Assembly (NCBI RefSeq): GCF_013141825.1 | Contig: NZ_RZNH01000018.1 | Location: 34,748-98,747, forward strand | Direction: 5' to 3' | DNA: 64,000 bases | Origin: Marinifilum caeruleilacunae | Lineage (GTDB): Bacteria > Bacteroidota > Bacteroidia > Bacteroidales > Marinifilaceae | Shown here: one piece after another, positions 8,502 to 17,900 of the stretch | Layout: the number at the start of each line of letters is the position of its first letter | Position numbering within the stretch: the first letter of the stretch is position 1 | Made by a program: the position numbers and the translations under genes | The notes under the pieces: model-generated | What the model was told of the DNA's origin: nothing | Database searches by the model: none | The model's input: only the letters and a program-made list of their open reading frames with translations

Positions 8502-9305
8502 TTACTCTGTTTTAATTTTTTTAATCAAGTTAATAAAATAATTAGCTGCTTGCAGCATGTGTGATTCGTACCACGAAAACATTTCACCATCAACCAGTTC
8601 AATTTTGGCATCAGGCAGAATGGCTTCAATTTCTTTTTTGTTTGATTCCTCGAAAGGATAGGGTTCCGATGATAGCAATACCAGCTCGGGATTCAGTTCT
8701 TTCAACTGTTCTTCACTTAAATTCGGATATCTTCCATGTGGATCTGCTAAAACATTTTCGAAACCACACATTTCCAACATCGAGTTCACAAAGGAGTTCC
8801 TGCCTACTGCCATATATGGATTTCTCCACACCATGTAAAGCACTTTTACAGGCTTTTCCCCTTTCGGGATTTTGGCAAAGTTGGCTCGAATTTTATTGGT
8901 AATTTCGAAGGCTTTTGGTTCTGTTCCGGTTATTTTTCCGGTGTTAAGAATATTCTGCAAAGCCTCCTCGTAATTGCGAACCTTACTCACATAAACCGGG
9001 AAACTTTCCATTAGTGCTTCTACCTGCGCCTTGTTATTTTCTTCTTCGTTTACAAGAATCAAATCAGGATTCAACAGGTCAATTTTATCCACATATAAAT
9101 TTTTAGGTCCGCCAATATTGGGCAGTCTTTCGATTTTACCTTTCGGATAACGGCAGAATTTGGTTCTCGAAATTACTTTGCCTTCCAATCCAAGATCGAA
9201 TAAAAACTCGGTGGTCGATGGCACAGCTGGCACTATTCTTTTCGGTGGAAAAGGAATGTTAAGCTCTCGGCCCAAATCATCGGTAACTGTAATAAAATCA
9301 GCCAT
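8502..9305 (-). CDS. Helical-backbone metal-receptor (BtuF/TroA-like) binding protein, no signal peptide
   Basis: 267 residues with the class III periplasmic-binding-protein pattern: an N-terminal DDLGRELNIPFPPKRIV strand entry, TTEFLFDLGLEGKVISRT, INPDLIL-like LLNPDLILVNEE, a long linking helix, and C-terminal LKELNPELVLLSSEPYPF. Such domains bind vitamin B12, haem or siderophores for ABC importers. It starts directly at MADFITVTDD with no signal or lipobox, and upstream bases belong to the transporter gene, which it overlaps by one base (TAATG). No permease or ATPase partner is nearby. It is probably cytosolic, so an intracellular ligand-binding or sensing role is possible (inference). Confidence 0.8.
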   Translation of the reverse strand: MADFITVTDDLGRELNIPFPPKRIVPAVPSTTEFLFDLGLEGKVISRTKFCRYPKGKIERLPNIGGPKNLYVDKIDLLNPDLILVNEEENNKAQVEALMESFPVYVSKVRNYEEALQNILNTGKITGTEPKAFEITNKIRANFAKIPKGEKPVKVLYMVWRNPYMAVGRNSFVNSMLEMCGFENVLADPHGRYPNLSEEQLKELNPELVLLSSEPYPFEESNKKEIEAILPDAKIELVDGEMFSWYESHMLQAANYFINLIKKIKTE

Positions 9306-11527
9306 TACTTAATTTTAATTTCTTTGTATGAACTCACAAAAAGAATGTTCCCCATATCTTCAAAACCTGTAAACATGTCAACGCCTTCTTCAACCACTTC
9401 TTCATGGTTAAATCCAAGGATGCTTAAATCTGCATCCATAGAGTTTTGCATGATTACCTGCTTTTTATTGGCATAGTTGGCATTGATCAACTGAATATTG
9501 CTTGGCGATATTGGCAATCGTCCCGATTTAATCAGGGCCAGTAATTTCTCTTTCTGACTCTCTAATTGATCTCCAGGATAGATGGCAAAAATCTTAATGG
9601 TTCCTTTCTTCCAATCTGGATGACCTTGAATAATGTAGGCCAAAAGAATCATCAGATTCGCATTTTCCAGGTCGTTGGCACCAATCCATACATGAATTTC
9701 TTTCTTATACCCAAACCCTTTGTATGATGAATTAAGGATACAAACATCAAAATGGGTTGATTCCAACAAGCTGTAATTATCAATCACATAATTCAACCTT
9801 TCGGGTTCGGTTCTCGAAAATTCGAAAAGTATGGTGTTGTAACCGTGTCCGGATATTCCCGACAACTGCATTACCTGCGCAATTGCAGAGGTCATCGAAG
9901 GCGAAATAATCGTATCAAGATACACCCTGTTTTTACTTCCCGAAGCAAGGTTGATCAGTCTGTTCATTACCTTTTTCGATTCTTCGTTGGTTTGTTCGTT
10001 CAAAAATCCTTCAAGGAAATGGATGTAGGTTCCAAAACCATATTTGTACGAAATCCACCTTAAAAGATCGAAGGCCGATCGGCGCTTGAATGAATCCTGC
10101 GAAATACAAATTGCAAATGGCCTCCAGCTTAGCTCACGATCGCCTTTTTCGGCTCGCTGGGCAAAAATCTGAAGGTGACGACTCAACTGGAAAACTACTC
10201 CTCGGAATAGTTTTGCCAATCCTCGGTTGCCTTTGGTGGTTACATTAATACCATAGTAAATTCCACCCATAATCATTAATGACAAGATGGCATAGGTCAT
10301 ATTCATTTGGAACATGATCCAAACAGAAAGTAAGGCGCCCATTAGCGATAAATACCACTTTGAACGGAATGTTGGTCGGTATGAAGGATCGGCCGCAAAA
10401 TGCTCCAGGAATGAGATGATACAAATTGCACCATAGGTTACCATGAAGAACATGGAAATGATTTGTGCTACAAAATCAACATCCCCAATAAACACGAAAA
10501 CAAAAGCAATGGCAATTGAGATTGCCGAAGCATTAATTGGCTCATTGTTTTTCTTGCTTTCTGCTTTTAACCACTTGTTTAATCCTTTTTGAGGGAAGAT
10601 ATCATCCAGACCAATTGCCTGCAGCGTTCTTGGTGCAACCATAATAGAACCCAATGCCGATGAAAGCGAAGCCGCTGCCAGTCCGATTGGGATAATTGGA
10701 CCCCAAATCGCAATTTTTCTCATGATCAGCTGATCGCTTGCCAGGTCTTCAGGACTTGCCGATACCGTAAACTTATAGGCTGCCCAGATGTAAATCACCA
10801 ATCCACCAATGGTTGCCCAAATGGTTCCACGCGGAATGGATTTTCTGGGATTTTTCAAATCGCCGGATAGGCCTAAGCCTGCAGCCAAACCTGTAAATGC
10901 GGGGAAAACAATGGTAAACACATAGAAAAAGCTTTTTGGATTTTCTATGGTAGCATCCAAAACAATATCCTTTGGTGCATCTGCAGGTGTCCCGATAAAG
11001 AACATGAATAGCGAAAGCCCCAAAGTAGCCACCACAACATACAATGCCTTCATGCCCATATTCGCACCACGTGTAAGGAATAAACCAGCCAAAATGATCA
11101 TGGTTGGAATACTAATGGCTCGTTTGTCGTAAACCAAAATGCCGTAGTTGTCGGCAACCCACTGTATTAAAGGATCGAATGCTTCGGCAAAGGCAATTAC
11201 GTAAAATGCCACCGAAATGGCCTGCGAAAGATAGAGCGTGATACCAATTGCAGCACCAATATTTAAGCCGAAAGATCGGGAAATGATGTAGTAGGCACCT
11301 CCACCCAATACTTTTTGGTTGGTAGCAATTTCGGCAACCGCCATGGCTGTTGGAATGGTAATTAAATGACCTAACACAATGATTCCAATCACACCAATGA
11401 ATCCAACATTTCCTACAGCCCAACCAAAACGAAGGAACAATATTGCACCCAAAATGGTTGAAATTGCTGTTAAGAAAACAGGCATGGTACCAAAGTTAGC
11501 TTTGGTTTTCAGTAATTTATCTGGCAT
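9305..11527 (-). CDS. APC-superfamily transporter, SLC12-like, with C-terminal cytosolic domain
   Basis: 740 residues. About twelve membrane segments fill residues 10-460, beginning PVFLTAISTILGAILFLRFGWAVGN and including FPAFTGLAAGLGLSGDLKNP, close to the amino-acid permease / cation-chloride cotransporter pattern. The remaining ~280 residues form a soluble domain with Rossmann-like alternation (VCILNSSYKG, IHVWIGANDLENANLMILLA, ILGFNHEEVVEEG), as in bacterial Na-K-Cl-cotransporter-like proteins. The substrate (ions or amino acids) is not predictable. A 7-bp inverted repeat lies in its leader (11549-11565). It is first in a group ending at 5423. Confidence 0.88.
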   Translation of the reverse strand: MPDKLLKTKANFGTMPVFLTAISTILGAILFLRFGWAVGNVGFIGVIGIIVLGHLITIPTAMAVAEIATNQKVLGGGAYYIISRSFGLNIGAAIGITLYLSQAISVAFYVIAFAEAFDPLIQWVADNYGILVYDKRAISIPTMIILAGLFLTRGANMGMKALYVVVATLGLSLFMFFIGTPADAPKDIVLDATIENPKSFFYVFTIVFPAFTGLAAGLGLSGDLKNPRKSIPRGTIWATIGGLVIYIWAAYKFTVSASPEDLASDQLIMRKIAIWGPIIPIGLAAASLSSALGSIMVAPRTLQAIGLDDIFPQKGLNKWLKAESKKNNEPINASAISIAIAFVFVFIGDVDFVAQIISMFFMVTYGAICIISFLEHFAADPSYRPTFRSKWYLSLMGALLSVWIMFQMNMTYAILSLMIMGGIYYGINVTTKGNRGLAKLFRGVVFQLSRHLQIFAQRAEKGDRELSWRPFAICISQDSFKRRSAFDLLRWISYKYGFGTYIHFLEGFLNEQTNEESKKVMNRLINLASGSKNRVYLDTIISPSMTSAIAQVMQLSGISGHGYNTILFEFSRTEPERLNYVIDNYSLLESTHFDVCILNSSYKGFGYKKEIHVWIGANDLENANLMILLAYIIQGHPDWKKGTIKIFAIYPGDQLESQKEKLLALIKSGRLPISPSNIQLINANYANKKQVIMQNSMDADLSILGFNHEEVVEEGVDMFTGFEDMGNILFVSSYKEIKIK

Positions 11528-11548
11528 AGTTAAATTTCTTTATAGGCT

Positions 11549-11565
11549 TTTATCAAAGTGATAAA
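11549..11565. repeat. Inverted repeat in the transporter leader
   Basis: TTTATCA-AAG-TGATAAA, perfect 7-bp arms, 22 bases before the transporter start. It may be an operator; there is no T-run fit for a terminator. Confidence 0.35.
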
Positions 11566-11593
11566 TATAGTTAATCGAAATTGATATTAAATA

Positions 11594-12721
11594 CTACTGC
11601 TTTGAAAGATATGTGGAGACCTGGGATTTTAACATTTCCAAATTCATTTCATCCTGATAGTAAAGGATTTTGCCATTTTTATCCAGTAAATATGCATGAA
11701 AACCTCTATCCATGTATCGAACCACGTCTACGCTTTTATCTAAACTTTCAATTTCGATGCAATTGAGTTCGTGCCTTGCTTCTGGATGCCAGGCAATCAG
11801 CTTTTTGGTCCCCGGAATCCTCATCTTATTGTAAGATGAATTTCTAATAATGCTAACCACTTCCAGGGAAGGAAAGCTGCTGGTTACATTTTTAATTTCG
11901 TCGTAGAATTTCTGATTCTGATCTTGTCTCCAGGCTCTCCAAAAGTAAAGCAGTATTGGTTTACCTCTTTGTTTCGATAAGGTATACTTTTCACCAGTTA
12001 GAGTAGGAGCATCAATTTCGGGGAATTGTCCTTTGTTTTGAAGTGTTTCGATAACCTCTACGCGTTTTTGCAAATTATTCACATACATGCCATTTGGATT
12101 GGCCAGCTTTAAAATTTCCAATTGTTTCCTGACGTAATCAAGATTCCGCTTGGCGGCAAAATATTCCTGGTAAATCAGGTAAGGAATTACCGGCGACGAA
12201 GCATATTTGTAGTAGTAATCATCCTTAAATTTATTCAACCTTCGATATTCTTTCATGAACTGATCCTTTTTAACCGGATCAGACTGTACTTCAGGGATCT
12301 CCAGATTCTCAGCAACTTTTAGTTTTTGTTTGTTGTTTTCGGCAAGTTTTGCCTGGTAATCTTCATATCGGTCCTGGGCCGGCGAACCCTTAAGTTTCCC
12401 AATCAGGAATTTATAGTTCATATCTTTTTTGTGAACAAACAAGTTCATTGTTGTTGGAGAGATAAATATTTTCCCCGATTTTCGGCCAGCTACGCTAATT
12501 TGTGCTGCGAAAGCCTGGTCGCAAGCTGCTTCAAATTTGAACTCTCCGTTTTTTGTTTTTACAGAATCAATAAACTCCTGTGTTTCTCCATTGAGTTTGT
12601 ATAGGTAAATATATTCTTCCTGCAGTCCACCAATCATCCCTTTCAGGGTGAAAGATTTTTGTGCATTCGAAGGAATTGCAAAAAGGATAGAAAGAAAGAG
12701 TGTCCAAATTACTTTATTCAT
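11594..12721 (-). CDS. Secreted thioredoxin-fold protein lacking active-site cysteines
   Basis: 375 residues with a signal peptide ending near SNA-Q (about residue 21). Residues 22-120 form a DUF4369-like beta domain (FTLKGMIGGLQEEYIYLYKL...), then a helical linker, then a thioredoxin-like domain from about residue 235. Where TlpA proteins have WCxxC, this one has W-RQDQ (R265-Q268), so it cannot do thiol-disulfide exchange. The rest of the fold, including ILLYFWRAW and the C-terminal FHAYLLDKNGKILYY, is kept. Related Bacteroidota proteins are outer-membrane or periplasmic. It is likely a structural or binding role rather than a reductase (inference). It lies upstream of the transporter on the same strand. 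Confidence 0.82.
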   Translation of the reverse strand: MNKVIWTLFLSILFAIPSNAQKSFTLKGMIGGLQEEYIYLYKLNGETQEFIDSVKTKNGEFKFEAACDQAFAAQISVAGRKSGKIFISPTTMNLFVHKKDMNYKFLIGKLKGSPAQDRYEDYQAKLAENNKQKLKVAENLEIPEVQSDPVKKDQFMKEYRRLNKFKDDYYYKYASSPVIPYLIYQEYFAAKRNLDYVRKQLEILKLANPNGMYVNNLQKRVEVIETLQNKGQFPEIDAPTLTGEKYTLSKQRGKPILLYFWRAWRQDQNQKFYDEIKNVTSSFPSLEVVSIIRNSSYNKMRIPGTKKLIAWHPEARHELNCIEIESLDKSVDVVRYMDRGFHAYLLDKNGKILYYQDEMNLEMLKSQVSTYLSKQ

Positions 12722-12900
12722 TGTATAGGTGTTTAGAGTTTGAATTTCGAAAACTAAAGATAAGAATAATCATTTGTAATCATAACTATGGCTTGCACGA
12801 TTAAAGTTGAAATTCCATCATACTATTCGTAAATTATATGATTTACAAGTACATTGTCTCCTGAATATTCTAGTCTGTCTTTACACTAAAATTTGAAATC

Positions 12901-14028
12901 ATGAAAAAGCTAACTGTTTTGGGCGCTGGCCTGGTGGGTAAATTAATTGCTATCGATTTGAGCAAATCATATTCGGTAACTGCTATTGATAATGATGCAA
13001 ATGCATTGGAAAAACTTGCCAGAAATACGAATATCAAAACCAAAAAAGCCGATTTATCGATTGAAGGAACAGTGCGTAAGTTGGTTGGTGACTCAGATTT
13101 GGTGATTGGTGCCGTTCCTGGAAACATGGGATTTGTTACAGTTCGTGAAGTGATAGAAGCTGGAAAAAATATGGTTGACATTTCATTTTTTCCGGAAGAT
13201 CCTTTCGACTTGGATGATTTGGCCAAAAATAATGGATGCTGCATTATTACCGATTGCGGTGTTGCTCCTGGAATGGGAAATTTGATTTTAGGCTATCACA
13301 ACGAGCAGATGAAGGTGAATAATTTTAGATGCCTGGTAGGAGGCTTGCCTTTTAAAAGGGAATGGCCCTGGGAATACAGTGCGGTTTTTTCGCCCATTGA
13401 TGTAATAGAAGAATATACAAGGCCTGCCAGGTATGTGCAAAATGGTGACCTGGTTGTGCGCGAAGCTCTTTCTGATCCAGAACTCATACATTTCGAAAAT
13501 GTTGGCACACTTGAGGCTTGGAATTCTGATGGTTTGAGAAGTTTGATCAAAACCATGAATGTGCCCAATATGATTGAGAAGACTTTGCGTTATCCTGGCA
13601 CGATTGAATACCTGCGGGTATTGCGGGATACCGGGTATTTTTCGCATGAAACGATAGAGGTGAACGGACAAAATATCAAGCCAATTGATTTGACATCGAA
13701 GCTCCTGTTCTCGAAATGGAAATTAAAGCCAGGCGAAAAAGAGTTTACGGTCATGCGTGTGGAAGTTGTAGGACAGCAAAATGGCTTGCGCAAAAAGATC
13801 GTCTACGATTTATTCGATCAGTTCGATGATGAAACCGCTTTTACCTCGATGGCTCGAACCACAGGATACACCTGCACAGCTGTTGCCAATATTTTGCTGA
13901 AAGGAAAATACGCGAATAAAGGAATCAATCCTCCTGAATTTCTGGGGAAAGATCCGGCCTGTTTCGATTTTGTTTTCAACTATCTTAAAGAAAGAGGAGT
14001 AGATTATAAAATCAGAACAGAATCTTAA
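12901..14028 (+). CDS. Saccharopine dehydrogenase-like oxidoreductase
   Basis: 375 residues. An N-terminal Rossmann fold with LTVLGAGLVGK (GxGxxG, residues 4-14) and a following acidic residue in AIDND fits NAD(P) binding. Downstream IITDCGVAPGMGNLI matches the saccharopine dehydrogenase / spermidine-synthase-like reductase family. Members act on lysine, saccharopine or polyamine intermediates (carboxynorspermidine, homospermidine); which one applies here is undecided. It is convergent with hydF with a 13-base gap and stands alone on its strand. Confidence 0.85.
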   Translation: MKKLTVLGAGLVGKLIAIDLSKSYSVTAIDNDANALEKLARNTNIKTKKADLSIEGTVRKLVGDSDLVIGAVPGNMGFVTVREVIEAGKNMVDISFFPEDPFDLDDLAKNNGCCIITDCGVAPGMGNLILGYHNEQMKVNNFRCLVGGLPFKREWPWEYSAVFSPIDVIEEYTRPARYVQNGDLVVREALSDPELIHFENVGTLEAWNSDGLRSLIKTMNVPNMIEKTLRYPGTIEYLRVLRDTGYFSHETIEVNGQNIKPIDLTSKLLFSKWKLKPGEKEFTVMRVEVVGQQNGLRKKIVYDLFDQFDDETAFTSMARTTGYTCTAVANILLKGKYANKGINPPEFLGKDPACFDFVFNYLKERGVDYKIRTES

Positions 14029-14041
14029 CCTCTAAGTTCGT

Positions 14042-15262
14042 TTACAAGTAATCTAAAGAAGAATCTTCAATTTTAGCAAATGGAGCCACGGCCCTGTTGT
14101 AGATGCCTTGGACATATGCAATTGCCATTCCGTAATTGGTTACCGGAATGCCCGCATCAATAGCTGGTTGTAGTCGGTTGCCCAATTGTTTTGGCGTAAT
14201 CATACAGCCGCCACATTGTATCAAGAGTGCATAATCCGACATGTTTCCCGGAATTTCGTCTAAACCTGCTATAACAACAAATTCCAGCTGTTTTCCGGTA
14301 TAATTTGAAATCCAGCGCGGAATTTTAACTCTTCCAATATCATCGCAAGATGTATGGTGTGTACAGCTTTCGAGAAGCAAAATTTTATCGCCATCTTTTA
14401 GTTCTGATATTTTCGGCGTGCCATGGAGGTAAGCGCTAAAATTGCCTTTAAAATGAGCTAGCATAATGCTAAAACTTGTAAGGGCAACATCCGAAGGAAT
14501 AGAAGCACCAGCCTTTAGGAAAACCTGACTATCAGTCACAACCAGTTTTGGTTTAATGCCTGTTTTGCGAAGGAATGCATCCACTTCGCGCTCTTTCAGA
14601 ACAATACATACGGCATCATTATCAAGGATATCGCGAATGGCTTGTACCTGTGGGAGAATCAATCTACCCTCGGGGGCTTCAATGTCGATAGGGGTAATTA
14701 ATAGAACAATGTCGCCATATGAAAGCAAATCGCCAAGAAGCGACGGAGTCGTGAAAGCCGATTCAGGAATGGTTTTCTTAATGCCCTTCACAATGGGTTC
14801 AATATCGCCATCTACAGCATTAAAGTGCAGAATCTCTTTTGCCCCTGCATCTTTCAGTTTAATTGAAGTCTCCTGCTGTAATAGCTCCAGATCTTCTTTG
14901 TTATGGATGGCAATAAAAGGAACGTCTTGTTTCCTGAATTTTTCAATCAACCCTTTTTCAAAATCGCCAAAGGTATTTTGGGTAATTACCAAAATGGCCA
15001 AATCGATGGTTTTAATGGCCTGGTTGGTTTTCAGAATTCTCTTTTTACCCAGTTCTCCAGTATCATCAATTCCAGCGGTATCGATAAGGATAACTGGTCC
15101 GAAACCTGTGATTTCAAACGATTTTTTAACCGGGTCGGTTGTTGTTCCTGCAACATCAGAAACAATGGCAATATCCTGACCAGCCAAAAAGTTGATCAAT
15201 GTACTTTTCCCGTTATTTCTTCTGCCAAAAATTCCAATATGTGGTCGACGTTCTCTTCCCAT
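14042..15262 (-). CDS. hydF: [FeFe]-hydrogenase H-cluster maturation GTPase HydF
   Basis: 406 residues. The N-terminal GTPase domain has G1 GRRNNGKST (residues 12-20), the G2 region SDVAGTTTDPV, G3 DTAG and G4 HNKED. Dimerisation and Fe-S domains follow: C-T-H in ESCTHHTSCDD and QCGGC near the C-terminus match the HydF cluster motif C-x-H-xn-(H)-C-x-x-C. The His usually before the last CxxC is Gln here. HydF is the scaffold that receives the diiron subcluster from HydE/HydG and passes it to HydA. No hydE, hydG or hydA is in the window. It is 18 bases after aspA and last of the ppx-regulator-aspA-hydF operon. Confidence 0.95.
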   Translation of the reverse strand: MGRERRPHIGIFGRRNNGKSTLINFLAGQDIAIVSDVAGTTTDPVKKSFEITGFGPVILIDTAGIDDTGELGKKRILKTNQAIKTIDLAILVITQNTFGDFEKGLIEKFRKQDVPFIAIHNKEDLELLQQETSIKLKDAGAKEILHFNAVDGDIEPIVKGIKKTIPESAFTTPSLLGDLLSYGDIVLLITPIDIEAPEGRLILPQVQAIRDILDNDAVCIVLKEREVDAFLRKTGIKPKLVVTDSQVFLKAGASIPSDVALTSFSIMLAHFKGNFSAYLHGTPKISELKDGDKILLLESCTHHTSCDDIGRVKIPRWISNYTGKQLEFVVIAGLDEIPGNMSDYALLIQCGGCMITPKQLGNRLQPAIDAGIPVTNYGMAIAYVQGIYNRAVAPFAKIEDSSLDYL

Positions 15263-15280
15263 CTTTTCAGTGATAACTGT

Positions 15281-16732
15281 TTACTGTTTATTTTCAATTG
15301 TTTCACTCAAAATAAAGCCAAGCTTCAACAATTCTTCAGGAGTAATTAGTTCTTTTAATTTTTCATGAGCCAGTAAGCCCAATTTGTTATTGGCTTCGAT
15401 AATTGTGCACGAGTTTTCTTTCATCTGTTTCGCCAATTTTGCTGCCTGATGATATCCAATATATGGCGATAAAGCCGTTGCAACCGATGGATTATTCAAT
15501 ACACTCTCTTCGGTCAAATCTGATTCAATGCTCAATTCCTTGAATAGATTTTCGGCAAGTGTATGATTCGCTGCAATCAGCAATTTGATGCTATCCAGCA
15601 AAGCATGACCAATAGATGGCAGGTAAGCATTTAATTCAAGGCAACCCTGTCCCGATAAATTGCTAATCATCATATCGTTAGCATAAACTTTGTGTGCCGC
15701 ACTAATTACAAATTCCGGTATCACCGGATTTACTTTTCCGGGCATAATGGAGCTTCCTACCTGTTTTTTAGGAAGTTGTAACTCTTTGTTTTGGAATAAA
15801 TCGGAGGCCAGTAAACGCAAATCGGCCACCATTTTTTCCAGGTTAACGGCATGAGCTTTAAGGGTGGCATGGACTTCAACGAAGCCATCCTGATTAGCTG
15901 TTGCATCCGATAAGTTTTCTGAGCGTGTAATTGGCAAACCAGTTAGCTTTCGCAGATTTGGAACAACTTCCATGATAAAAAATCGAGGAATCGATAAGCC
16001 TGTACCAATGGCACCACCACCTAAATTTACCTCTTTAATTCGCTCAAAACATTTTGACACACGCCACCAATCTCTCGACAAAGCATTGTTATAAGTACTG
16101 AATAGTTTGTCGTATGAGGAAGGAACGGCAGCTTGCATTTGTGTGTATCCAACCCGCAAAACATTTCGGTATTTGCTTTCGGTATTTTCTACCTGTAACC
16201 TTAAATTATTAATCGACTCTTCTAACTCCTGAAGCAGGCGAATGGCTGCAACTTTCAGCGATGTTGGAATTACATCGTTGGTAGATTGAAATACATTGGC
16301 ATGCTCAAAAGGATCGACCTTCGTGTATTCTCCACAGTTTTCTCCCTGAAGTTGAAGTGTTCTGTTCGAGATGATTTCGTTTATATTCATGTTAATGCTG
16401 GTGCCGGCTCCACCTTGCACTGCAGGAACAATGAAATGCTCGAAATGCTCTCCCAAATTCAGCTCGGACGCCACTTCCTTTAGTTTTTCAATCAGATTTT
16501 TATCAAGCAATTGAAATGGAAATTCCTGATTGGGAAACTTGCGATCTATCCCTTTTAAAAAATCAAGATAGGTTTTGTAGCAAGCTTCTTTTACCACTCC
16601 AACGGCCATGTACCACTCTTTGTGAAACTGGCTGTTATCAGGAAAATTTTCCCTTGCTCTAAGGGAGTGAATTCCCCAAAGGGCATTTTTAGGAATTTCT
16701 CTGCTACCGATAAAATCTGATTCGATTCTCAT
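15281..16732 (-). CDS. aspA: Aspartate ammonia-lyase
   Basis: 483 residues, fumarase/aspartase superfamily. It deaminates aspartate to fumarate and ammonia. The signature GSSIMPGKVNP is at about residues 330-340; TSTN-like FQSTNDVIPTS and GGAGTSINMN in the N-terminal half are the usual substrate-binding segments, with aspartase preferred over fumarase on overall pattern. Starts 2 bases after the regulator stop. Placement directly before hydF suggests a function linked to hydrogenase maturation or fumarate/ammonia supply in anaerobic metabolism (inference). Confidence 0.9.
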   Translation of the reverse strand: MRIESDFIGSREIPKNALWGIHSLRARENFPDNSQFHKEWYMAVGVVKEACYKTYLDFLKGIDRKFPNQEFPFQLLDKNLIEKLKEVASELNLGEHFEHFIVPAVQGGAGTSINMNINEIISNRTLQLQGENCGEYTKVDPFEHANVFQSTNDVIPTSLKVAAIRLLQELEESINNLRLQVENTESKYRNVLRVGYTQMQAAVPSSYDKLFSTYNNALSRDWWRVSKCFERIKEVNLGGGAIGTGLSIPRFFIMEVVPNLRKLTGLPITRSENLSDATANQDGFVEVHATLKAHAVNLEKMVADLRLLASDLFQNKELQLPKKQVGSSIMPGKVNPVIPEFVISAAHKVYANDMMISNLSGQGCLELNAYLPSIGHALLDSIKLLIAANHTLAENLFKELSIESDLTEESVLNNPSVATALSPYIGYHQAAKLAKQMKENSCTIIEANNKLGLLAHEKLKELITPEELLKLGFILSETIENKQ

Positions 16733-16734
16733 GA

Positions 16735-17898
16735 CTAATTGGCTGATTTGGTGTAAGCTCTCACATCGTCAACGCTGATACTATCCTGGCCCAGAATAAT
16801 TAAACGTTCAATAATATTTCTAAACTCACGGATATTTCCGGTATAATTGATTTTTTTCAACTCATCAATGGCGGCTTCATCAATTCCTTTGACTGGCAAG
16901 CCCATTTCTCCACAAATCATATCGATAAAATGATTGGCCAATAAAGGAACATCGTCGATTCTGTCGTTTAAAGAAGGAACTTCTATTAAAATAACGCTTA
17001 ATCGATGGTATAAATCCTCGCGGAAATTGTTGTTTTCAATCTCTTCTTTTAGATTTTTATTGGTGGCTGCAATTACGCGAACATTCACTTTAATTTCCTT
17101 ATCGCCCCCCACGCGTGTTATTCTGTTTTCCTGCAAGGCTCTCAATACTTTCGCTTGCGCTGATAAGCTCATGTCTCCAATTTCATCAAGGAACAAAGTA
17201 CCACCATCGGCCAATTCGAACTTCCCTTTGCGCTGCTTATGTGCAGAAGTAAAGGATCCTTTTTCGTGTCCAAACAATTCACTTTCGATCAGTTCAGATG
17301 GAATGGCCGCACAGTTTACCTCAATAAAAGGACTCTTGCAACGATTACTTTGTTCGTGAATACGATGTGCAACCAGCTCTTTACCTGTTCCATTGGGTCC
17401 TGTGATTAAAACACGGGCATCCGTTGGTGCCACTTTGTCAATCATTTGGTTTACACCCTGAATGGCATCAGCCTCACCAATCATTTCGAATTTTTTACTG
17501 ACTTTTCGTTTCAGAACTTTTGTTTCTGTTATCAGTTTCGATTTATCCATCGCATTGCGAATGGTAATCAGAATTCGATTAAGATCGAGAGGCTTTTCGA
17601 TGAAATCAAAAGCTCCTTTTTTAATGGCTTCTACGGCAGTATCAATATTACCATGACCTGAAATCATGATCACTGGTGTGTCTATGCCCAATTCCTGAAT
17701 TTTGTCAAGAACCTCGATACCATCCATTTGAGGCATTTTAATGTCGCAAAGAATTGCATCAAACTCTTCGTTTTGTGCCATTTCTAAACCAGCTATTCCA
17801 TCTTCGGCCAGACTGATTTCATACTTTTCATAGCTCAAAATATCTTTTAAAGTATTGCGAATACTTCTTTCATCGTCGATGATTAGAATTTTAGACAT
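16735..17898 (-). CDS. NtrC-family response regulator without DNA-binding domain
   Basis: 387 residues. The receiver domain (1-120) has the acidic pair in IIDDE, phospho-acceptor Asp52 in LCDIKMPQMDG and Lys in EKPLDL. The sigma-54 AAA+ domain (about 140-370) has Walker A GPNGTGKE, Walker B GGTLFLDEIGDM, sensor I ATNK and the arginine-finger region FREDLYHRLS. The sigma-54-contact loop reads GSFTSA instead of GAFTGA. The protein ends soon after IREFRNIIERLIILG at YTKSAN, so the C-terminal Fis-type helix-turn-helix is missing. It may act from solution without an enhancer site, or with a partner (inference). Second gene of the ppx-to-hydF operon, with 2-base gaps on both sides; no histidine kinase is adjacent. 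Confidence 0.92.
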   Translation of the reverse strand: MSKILIIDDERSIRNTLKDILSYEKYEISLAEDGIAGLEMAQNEEFDAILCDIKMPQMDGIEVLDKIQELGIDTPVIMISGHGNIDTAVEAIKKGAFDFIEKPLDLNRILITIRNAMDKSKLITETKVLKRKVSKKFEMIGEADAIQGVNQMIDKVAPTDARVLITGPNGTGKELVAHRIHEQSNRCKSPFIEVNCAAIPSELIESELFGHEKGSFTSAHKQRKGKFELADGGTLFLDEIGDMSLSAQAKVLRALQENRITRVGGDKEIKVNVRVIAATNKNLKEEIENNNFREDLYHRLSVILIEVPSLNDRIDDVPLLANHFIDMICGEMGLPVKGIDEAAIDELKKINYTGNIREFRNIIERLIILGQDSISVDDVRAYTKSAN

Positions 17899-17900
17899 AC

